Assembly: GCF_015690345.1 (NCBI RefSeq)
Contig: NZ_JADPUN010000169.1
Span: 1 to 32,684, forward strand
Origin: Plantactinospora alkalitolerans
GTDB taxonomy: Bacteria; Actinomycetota; Actinomycetes; Mycobacteriales; Micromonosporaceae
Reading direction: 5' to 3'
Length of the DNA stretch: 32,684 nt
Shown here one piece after another: positions 27,663 through 32,684 of this stretch. The position numbers were made by a program, and so were the translations under genes. The notes under the pieces were generated by a model. The model searched no databases. It had not been told where the DNA came from and was given only the letters and a program-made list of their open reading frames with translations. Each line of letters begins with the position of its first letter. The stretch's first letter is position 1.

Positions 27663-29702
27663 TCAGCGCCGTCGAAGATGCTCCCGGCCCCGACCGAACG
27701 CGTCGGTGCGACCCCACCGCCCCGGGATGTCGATCAGCTCGATCCGGCCCAGTTCCTCCGGGATCGCCGGATCGATCGTCAGGTGCCCATGGTGCGGTCG
27801 CAGGCCGAGCAGGCTGCGCAGCAGCATCAGCGGTGTTCCGGCGGACGAGCAGTGCGGGCTGCACGCCCGGGGGTACTGCACCGGGTACCTGGTCCGGGCC
27901 CGGTCGTAGCCGGCGAACGCCTCCGGCAACCGGCCACCGAAGTATCCCGACACCTCGATCATCGTCGTGGCGAGCCGGGCCGCGTGCTCATCGAAGCCGT
28001 ACCGGCGCAGCCCCAACGCGATGATCGAGTTGTCGAACGGCCAGATCGCCCCGGTGTGGTAGCCGATCGGGTTGTACCGGGAGTGGTCGCGGCTCAGCGT
28101 CCGCACCCCCCAGCCGGAGAACAGCCGGTCCCCGAGCAGGTGCGCGGCCACCGCCCCGGCACGGGACTCGTCCACGATGCCGCTCCAGAGCAGGTGCCCC
28201 ATGTTCGAGGCGAGAGCGTCGACCTGGCCGCCCTCGGCGTCGAGCGCGAGCGCGTAGAACTCGCCGTCGTCGATCCAGAAGTCCCGGTTGAACCGGGCCC
28301 GCAGGTCGGCGGCCTGCTGCTGCAACCGGTCCGCGTACGCCGGGTCGTTCCAGAACGTCCGGGCCAACCGGGCGGCCCGCATCCTCGCGTCGTAGGCGTA
28401 ACCCTGCAACTCGCAGGTGGCGCGGGGGTTACCGGGCAGCCGGCCGTCGGCATAGGAGATCGCGTCCGGGGAGTCCTTCCAGCCCTGGTTGTCCAGCCCG
28501 CTCGAACTGCGCCGCTCGTACCAGAGGTAGCCGTCCCCCACCAGGTCGCCGTACGTGTCCAGCCAGGCGAGCGCCGAACGGGCCTCGTACTCCAGCAGCC
28601 GTACCGTGTCGGCGTCCCCGGTCCACCGCTCGTACTCGTCGAGCAGGATCAGGAACAGCGGGGTGGTGTCCGCCGCACCGTAGTACGTGGTGTGCGGCCC
28701 CTCCTCGAAACCGCCCAGCTCGCCGTAGCGGATCTCGTGGACGATCTTGCCGGGTTCCTCGTCCCGGAAGTCGTCGATCCGGCCCCCCTGGAGCAGGGAC
28801 AGCACCCACAGCGCGCTGCGCGCGATCTCCGGGAGGAACGGCAGCGTCTGTAGTCCGGTGATCAGGCTGTGCCTGCCGAACAGCGTCATGTACCAGGGCA
28901 GCCCGGTCGCCGTCAGCTTCACCTGGCTGGTCACCCCGACGTACTGCAACGAGGCGAGGTCGATCAGGCTGCGCTGGTACGAGTCCTCCAGCGCCTCCGA
29001 GTCGCAGGTGAGCCGGGGTGCCCGGGCCACCCACTCACCGAGTTCCCACCGCTTCTCGGGCCGGTTCTGGGTGTAGCCGCGCAGGCTCTCCCGGACGTCG
29101 CGCCCGCCCGCCCCCTGGATGACGCCGATCGCCTGGAGCGTGGTGGACCACTGGCCGTGCGCCCCGAGTTCGATCCGGAAGGTGAGCCCGTTCTCGTCGA
29201 CGTCGGCGGGCTCGCTGGAGGAGACGATGGTCTCGGCGACGTGCCGGTTCCGCTGGTAGCAGAGCCGCAGCCGCCCGTCCTCGACCGTCGTCACCGTTCG
29301 ACCCGGCCTGGGCCGGGCCTCCCGGGCGTCGAACACGTCGGCGAAGTCGCAGCCGACCTCCATCCGGAGGGTCAGCACCACCGACTCGTCCCGGTGGTTG
29401 AGTACGGTCAGCCGCTCCTCGAACGAGCCGCCGAGGGACCGGTGCCGGATCACGGACGTCTTCGCGTCCACGTAGTGGGTCGGCTCGCCGGGCACCAGGA
29501 AGAACCGCAGCTCGAAGTACTGCAGATCGTCGATGGAGAGTGCGTGCAGCCGCTCGCCGTCGATGGTCAGCACCCACTTGGACAGCAGGCGGGTGTCCCA
29601 GGCGAAGAGTCCGGCGGGATAGTCCGGCGACGGGTCGACGTCCCCACACCCGTCGCTGAGCATGAAGGTGTTGCCGTCCAGGATGCTCGCCATCCGCTTC
29701 AC
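27663..29702 (-). CDS. Amylo-alpha-1,6-glucosidase-like glycogen-debranching protein, copy 1
   Basis: This 679-residue protein has an N-terminal beta-rich domain of GDE_N type (SILDGNTFMLSDGCGDVDPSP, LFAWDTRLLSKWVLTIDG, residues 1-230) and a C-terminal alpha/alpha-toroid (residues about 260-650). Conserved catalytic-region blocks include YGAADTTPLFLILLDEY, GWKDSPDAISYADGRLP, CELQGYAYDA, NPIGYHTGAIWPFDNS and GRLPEAFAGYD. Such proteins hydrolyse alpha-1,6-linked glucose or related glycosidic bonds; the true substrate of this actinobacterial branch is uncertain. The GTG at 29702 is chosen because it overlaps the stop of the SCP2-like gene (GTGA), GGGAG lies 8 nt before it, and it aligns with the start of the second copy. 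No signal peptide is seen. Confidence 0.9.
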   Translation of the reverse strand: MKRMASILDGNTFMLSDGCGDVDPSPDYPAGLFAWDTRLLSKWVLTIDGERLHALSIDDLQYFELRFFLVPGEPTHYVDAKTSVIRHRSLGGSFEERLTVLNHRDESVVLTLRMEVGCDFADVFDAREARPRPGRTVTTVEDGRLRLCYQRNRHVAETIVSSSEPADVDENGLTFRIELGAHGQWSTTLQAIGVIQGAGGRDVRESLRGYTQNRPEKRWELGEWVARAPRLTCDSEALEDSYQRSLIDLASLQYVGVTSQVKLTATGLPWYMTLFGRHSLITGLQTLPFLPEIARSALWVLSLLQGGRIDDFRDEEPGKIVHEIRYGELGGFEEGPHTTYYGAADTTPLFLILLDEYERWTGDADTVRLLEYEARSALAWLDTYGDLVGDGYLWYERRSSSGLDNQGWKDSPDAISYADGRLPGNPRATCELQGYAYDARMRAARLARTFWNDPAYADRLQQQAADLRARFNRDFWIDDGEFYALALDAEGGQVDALASNMGHLLWSGIVDESRAGAVAAHLLGDRLFSGWGVRTLSRDHSRYNPIGYHTGAIWPFDNSIIALGLRRYGFDEHAARLATTMIEVSGYFGGRLPEAFAGYDRARTRYPVQYPRACSPHCSSAGTPLMLLRSLLGLRPHHGHLTIDPAIPEELGRIELIDIPGRWGRTDAFGRGREHLRRR

Positions 29703-30145
29703 TGGCGGCACTCCCGGTCTCCGGGCAGGATCCGGTTGGCGGGCCGGACCCGGCCCTGGAGGTCGTCCCGGCGGCGGAGTCGTTCCCGGACCCGGTCCCG
29801 TGGATCGCGGGTGCCCGGCGGTGCCGGAAAGGCCCGCCGGAACATCAACAGCAATGGCAGGTTCCCCTGAATGGTCACGTCGTTGCGGTTGTACGCCGCG
29901 ACCACCTGCACCTCGCCGACCGCCAACCGGTCGAACAGCTCCCGATCGGTGGAGACCACGCAGTCCGCCTGCCGGTATTCGTGTGACACCAGGACGTTGC
30001 CCCGGTTGACCGAGACGAACCAGTGCTTCACCCCGCCGTCCGGCCCCGCCAGGTCGAACCGGATGGTGCCTCTGGCCTTGACCGGGAGGAGGTCCGGTCC
30101 GCGCTGTTCGAGGCTGGAGAAGAACTCGGCCGTCGGATCCGCCAT
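29699..30145 (-). CDS. SCP2-like (sterol-carrier-type) domain protein, copy 1
   Basis: This 148-residue protein begins MADPTAEFFSSLEQRG and carries the SCP2 pattern: GTIRFDLAGPDGGVKHWFVS, then NVLVSHEYRQADCVVSTDREL, FDRLAVGEVQVVAAYNRNDV and TIQGNLPLLLMFRRAFP. The tail is highly basic (RDPRDRVRERLRRRDD) and about 25 residues longer than in the second copy. SCP2 domains bind lipids or other hydrophobic ligands in a tunnel. GGAGG lies 8 nt before the ATG. Its stop overlaps the start of the debranching-enzyme gene, so the two are translated together and may act together, for example on a lipid-linked glycan. That idea is inference; only the pairing is seen. Confidence 0.82.
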   Translation of the reverse strand: MADPTAEFFSSLEQRGPDLLPVKARGTIRFDLAGPDGGVKHWFVSVNRGNVLVSHEYRQADCVVSTDRELFDRLAVGEVQVVAAYNRNDVTIQGNLPLLLMFRRAFPAPPGTRDPRDRVRERLRRRDDLQGRVRPANRILPGDRECRQ

Positions 30146-30237
30146 CGGATCGTCCTCCGTTCCACTGCTAGGCCGGCAGTTCCGGTCGGATCATGGGTGC
30201 GCCGCCGATCTGTGCGGGCGTCGTTGGCTCGGCGCTG

Positions 30238-32301
30238 TCAGTCGGTCCCGCGCCGGGTCGAGCCCATGTGCTCGGCGCGGCCCCGGCCGAAGGCGTCGAT
30301 CAGTCCCCACCGGCCCGGGATGTCCAGCAGTTCCATCCGGCCCATCCCCTCCGGCATGGCCGGGTCGACGACCAGATGCTCGCCGTGCGGCTCCAGGCCG
30401 AGCAGCGTCCGGATCAGCAGCATCGGGGTTCCCGTCGACCAGGCCTGCGGGCTACAGGCCGTCGGGTACTGCACCGGGTACTTCGTCAACGCCCGCTCGT
30501 AGCCGGCGAACGCCTCCGGCAGCCGTCCGCCGAAGTACTTTCCCGCGTCGATCATGGCCTCGGCGATCCGGCCGGACTCCTGCCGGAAGCCGTACCGGCG
30601 CAGCCCCCAGGCGATCAGCGAGTTGTCGAACGGCCAGACCGTGCCGACGTGGTAGCCGATCGGGTTGTAGCGGCCCGCCCCCTGGGCCAGGGTGCGTACC
30701 CCCCAGCCGGAGAAGAGTCGCGGGCCGAGCAGGTGCTCGGCCACCTTCGCCGCCTTGTCGTCGTCGACGATCCCGCTCCAGAGCAGGTGCCCGATGTTCG
30801 ACGAGAGCGCGTCCACCTGGCCGCCCTCGGTGTCCAGGGCCAGCGCGTAGTACTCGCCGTCGGCCACCCAGAAATCCCGGTTGAACCGCTCCTTCAGCCC
30901 GGCCGCCTCCCGCTCCAACCGGTCGGCGTAGTTCGGGTCGTTCCATACGAGCCGGGCCAGCCGGGCACCGCGGATCTTCGCGTCGTACGCGTAGCCCTGT
31001 AGTTCGCAGGTCGCCCGGGGGTACGTCGGCAGCCGTCCGTCGGCGTACGAGATGGCGTCCCAGGAGTCCTTCCAGCACTGGTTCTCCAGGCCGTTGCGCA
31101 GGTTCCGCCGCTCGAACCAGACGTACCCGTTGCCCAGCAGGTCTCCGTACCGGTCGATCCAGGCCAGCGCGGCCCGTGCCTCGTGCTCCAGTTCGGCGAC
31201 AAGTTCGACGTCTCCGGTCCAGCGCTCGTACTCGTCGAGCAGGATCACGAACAGCGGGGTGGAGTCGGCGGAGCCGAAGTACGGCGAGTGGGGCTGTTCC
31301 TCGAACGCCGTGGACTCGCCGTACCGGATCTCGTGCATGATCTTCCCTGGTTCACGGTCCCGGAAGTCGTCAAGCGTCACCCCCTGGGCCATCGCCAGGT
31401 AGCGCAGGGTCGGCCTGGTGAGTTCCGGGGTGAACGGCAGGGACTGCAGGCAGGTGATCAGGCTGTCCCGGCCGAACAGGGTCATGAACCAGGGCAGGCC
31501 GGCGGCGGGCAACCGGTCCGATGTGGCCAGCGGCGAGTACCGCAGGGCGGCCAGGTCGATCAGGCTGCGCTCGTACGTCTCGGTCAGCGCCTCGTTGTCG
31601 GTGTTGAGCCTCGGTGCACGGGCCAACCAGTCGTCCAGGTCCTGGCGCATCTCCTCGCGCGTCCGGCTCCGGTGGCGCTGGATGCTGAGCCGGATGTCCC
31701 GGCCGCCGGCGCCCTCCACCAGGGTTTCCACCCGCAGCGTGGTCTCCCACTGCTGGTGTGGGCCGATTCGGAGGGCGAAGGTCAGTCCGGTCTCGTCGTA
31801 CTCGGCGGGCGCGCTCGACGTGATGATCGATTCGCGTCGGAAGGTGTCCCGCTGGTAACGGAGCCGCAGCCGCCCGTCCTCCACCAGCGCGGTGGTGGTC
31901 CCCACCTTCTCCTGTACGTCCTTGATCTCGAACAGGTCGGCGAAGTCGCTCTCCACGTTCAGCCGGACCATCACCTCGACCTGCTTTTCCTCGTGGTTGA
32001 GGATGCTCAGTTGCTCCACGAAGCTGCCGCCGACGGTACGGTGCCGGATGATCGAGAGCTTCGCGTCGATGTAGTGGGTCGGTTCGCCCGGTACGAGGAA
32101 GAACTGCGACTCGAAGTACTGGAGGTCGTCGACGGAGAGGGCGTTCAGCCGTTCCCCGTTGACGGTCAGTTCCCACTTCGACAGGAACCGGGTGTCGAAC
32201 GAGAACAGCCCTGTCGGGAAGGTCGGCGACGGGTCGATGTCTCCCCGGCTGTCGCTGACCACGAAGGTGTTTCCGTCGAGGATGCTGACCAGAGCCTTCA
32301 T
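30238..32301 (-). CDS. Amylo-alpha-1,6-glucosidase-like glycogen-debranching protein, copy 2
   Basis: This 687-residue paralogue of copy 1 keeps the same blocks: SILDGNTFVVSDSRGDIDPSP, SFDTRFLSKWELTVNGERLN, YFGSADSTPLFVILLDEY, CWKDSWDAISYADGRLP, CELQGYAYDA, NPIGYHVGTVWPFDNS and GRLPEAFAGYE. Compared with copy 1, the Gly before WKD is Cys (CWKDSW), and several loop residues differ, so substrate preference may differ. The protein has an N-terminal beta domain and a C-terminal alpha/alpha-toroid and no signal peptide. Its ATG overlaps the stop of the upstream SCP2-like gene as ATGA. It is followed after 92 bp by the first-copy cassette, so the cassettes lie in series on one strand. Confidence 0.9.
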   Translation of the reverse strand: MKALVSILDGNTFVVSDSRGDIDPSPTFPTGLFSFDTRFLSKWELTVNGERLNALSVDDLQYFESQFFLVPGEPTHYIDAKLSIIRHRTVGGSFVEQLSILNHEEKQVEVMVRLNVESDFADLFEIKDVQEKVGTTTALVEDGRLRLRYQRDTFRRESIITSSAPAEYDETGLTFALRIGPHQQWETTLRVETLVEGAGGRDIRLSIQRHRSRTREEMRQDLDDWLARAPRLNTDNEALTETYERSLIDLAALRYSPLATSDRLPAAGLPWFMTLFGRDSLITCLQSLPFTPELTRPTLRYLAMAQGVTLDDFRDREPGKIMHEIRYGESTAFEEQPHSPYFGSADSTPLFVILLDEYERWTGDVELVAELEHEARAALAWIDRYGDLLGNGYVWFERRNLRNGLENQCWKDSWDAISYADGRLPTYPRATCELQGYAYDAKIRGARLARLVWNDPNYADRLEREAAGLKERFNRDFWVADGEYYALALDTEGGQVDALSSNIGHLLWSGIVDDDKAAKVAEHLLGPRLFSGWGVRTLAQGAGRYNPIGYHVGTVWPFDNSLIAWGLRRYGFRQESGRIAEAMIDAGKYFGGRLPEAFAGYERALTKYPVQYPTACSPQAWSTGTPMLLIRTLLGLEPHGEHLVVDPAMPEGMGRMELLDIPGRWGLIDAFGRGRAEHMGSTRRGTD

Positions 32302-32669
32302 CGCCGCTCCCGATCCCGCACCCAGTGCCGGGGCTCGTGCGCGTCGGGGGGCCCGGGGACCAGGTGGTTCAGGCGGCTGTACAAGCTCAGCTTCCCCTCC
32401 ACGGTGAGCCGGTTGCGCAACAGCGAGGCGAAGGGGTTCGCCCTGCCGCTGGCGATCTCGTTGAAGACGCCGCGAGCGGTCCTGACCGTGCAGTCCGCCG
32501 CCCGGTCGGTCTGGGTCGCGCTGACGCTCCCCGCGCTCAGCACCAGGAGCCAGACGTCGACCTCGTTCCCCTGCTCCAGCTCGAACCGCACCGTCCCGCG
32601 GATCCTGCTCAGCAGTGGGTCCGGTGGCCGGTGGTTGAGCCCCTCGAAGAACTCGACGGTCGGATCCAT
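32298..32669 (-). CDS. SCP2-like (sterol-carrier-type) domain protein, copy 2
   Basis: This 123-residue SCP2-fold protein begins MDPTVEFFEGLNHRP and shows GTVRFELEQGNEVDVWLLVL, ADCTVRTARGVFNEIASGRA, NPFASLLRNRLTVEGKLSLY and a short basic end (RHWVRDRERR). The GRANPFASLL and TVEGKL parts match the family closely. It shares the DPTxEFF start with copy 1. GGAGGG lies 6 nt before the ATG, near the window edge. The stop overlaps the start of the second debranching-enzyme copy. It should bind a hydrophobic ligand, and its stable pairing with the enzyme suggests a shared task. Confidence 0.82.
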   Translation of the reverse strand: MDPTVEFFEGLNHRPPDPLLSRIRGTVRFELEQGNEVDVWLLVLSAGSVSATQTDRAADCTVRTARGVFNEIASGRANPFASLLRNRLTVEGKLSLYSRLNHLVPGPPDAHEPRHWVRDRERR

Positions 32670-32684
32670 GGCCCGCCCTCCCTC

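Overview
The window reads as chromosomal DNA from a high-GC, filamentous-type actinomycete, most likely Micromonosporaceae. This rests on very high GC with strong third-position GC bias, many GTG and TTG starts, several leaderless promoters (a TAnnnT -10 box 6-7 nt before the start codon), and typical gene families: a LacI-type sugar regulator beside a secreted esterase, NarL-type two-component pairs, PadR/ABC modules and SCP2-domain proteins. A 17-bp-arm inverted repeat at 25210-25257 looks like a dispersed Micromonospora-type repeat from memory. No rRNA, tRNA, CRISPR, phage or transposase gene is visible. The genus call is inference.

Layout. (1) 1-2127, minus: a partial secreted CE1-type esterase and its likely LacI-family regulator, with GAAA/TTTC-type palindromes in front of the esterase. 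(2) 2245-4661, minus: an L-asparaginase, a possible 30-residue membrane peptide, a ribbon-helix-helix protein carrying two Clp N-terminal repeats, and a small helix-turn-helix protein. A CsoR-like palindrome overlaps the -10 box of the Clp-N gene, and a double operator-like repeat overlaps the leaderless promoter of the HTH gene. (3) 5073-7739, plus: a full-length alanyl-tRNA synthetase outside the usual alaS context, with a roughly 300-nt leader, closed by a 20-bp hairpin. (4) 7830-12744: an ABC exporter (minus) divergent from a two-component system (plus) across a region with a 46-bp tandem duplication. (5) 12763-15859: hemerythrin and DoxX proteins (minus), a divergent MarR repressor and a flavin-type oxidoreductase (plus), an Ala/Gly/Glu-repeat protein and an NTF2-like protein (minus). 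(6) 15929-19797: an inositol-phosphatase-family enzyme, an SDR oxidoreductase, two envelope-type hypotheticals and an alpha/beta hydrolase. (7) 19874-25210: a PadR-centred divergent locus. One arm has an ABC ATPase, a large permease and a GT1 glycosyltransferase; the other has PadR, an ABC ATPase with an N-terminal HAAS/permease-prefix-like domain, a nine-codon minicistron and a small permease. (8) 25290-26620: a 33-codon leaderless ORF followed by an MFS exporter. (9) 26643-32669, minus: an unrecognised protein and two successive copies of a two-gene cassette (SCP2-like protein plus amylo-alpha-1,6-glucosidase), each with overlapping stop and start codons.

Working together. Several blocks are regulator-plus-target units (LacI/esterase, MarR/DoxX, PadR/two ABC exporters, histidine kinase/response regulator beside an ABC exporter). 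The best candidates for something undescribed are the duplicated SCP2-debranching-enzyme cassette, the RHH-Clp-N protein under a CsoR-like operator next to the HTH gene, and the PadR locus with its fused ATPase and coupled glycosyltransferase. Start codons were chosen from Shine-Dalgarno sites, leaderless -10 spacing and stop/start overlaps, and are inference where stated.
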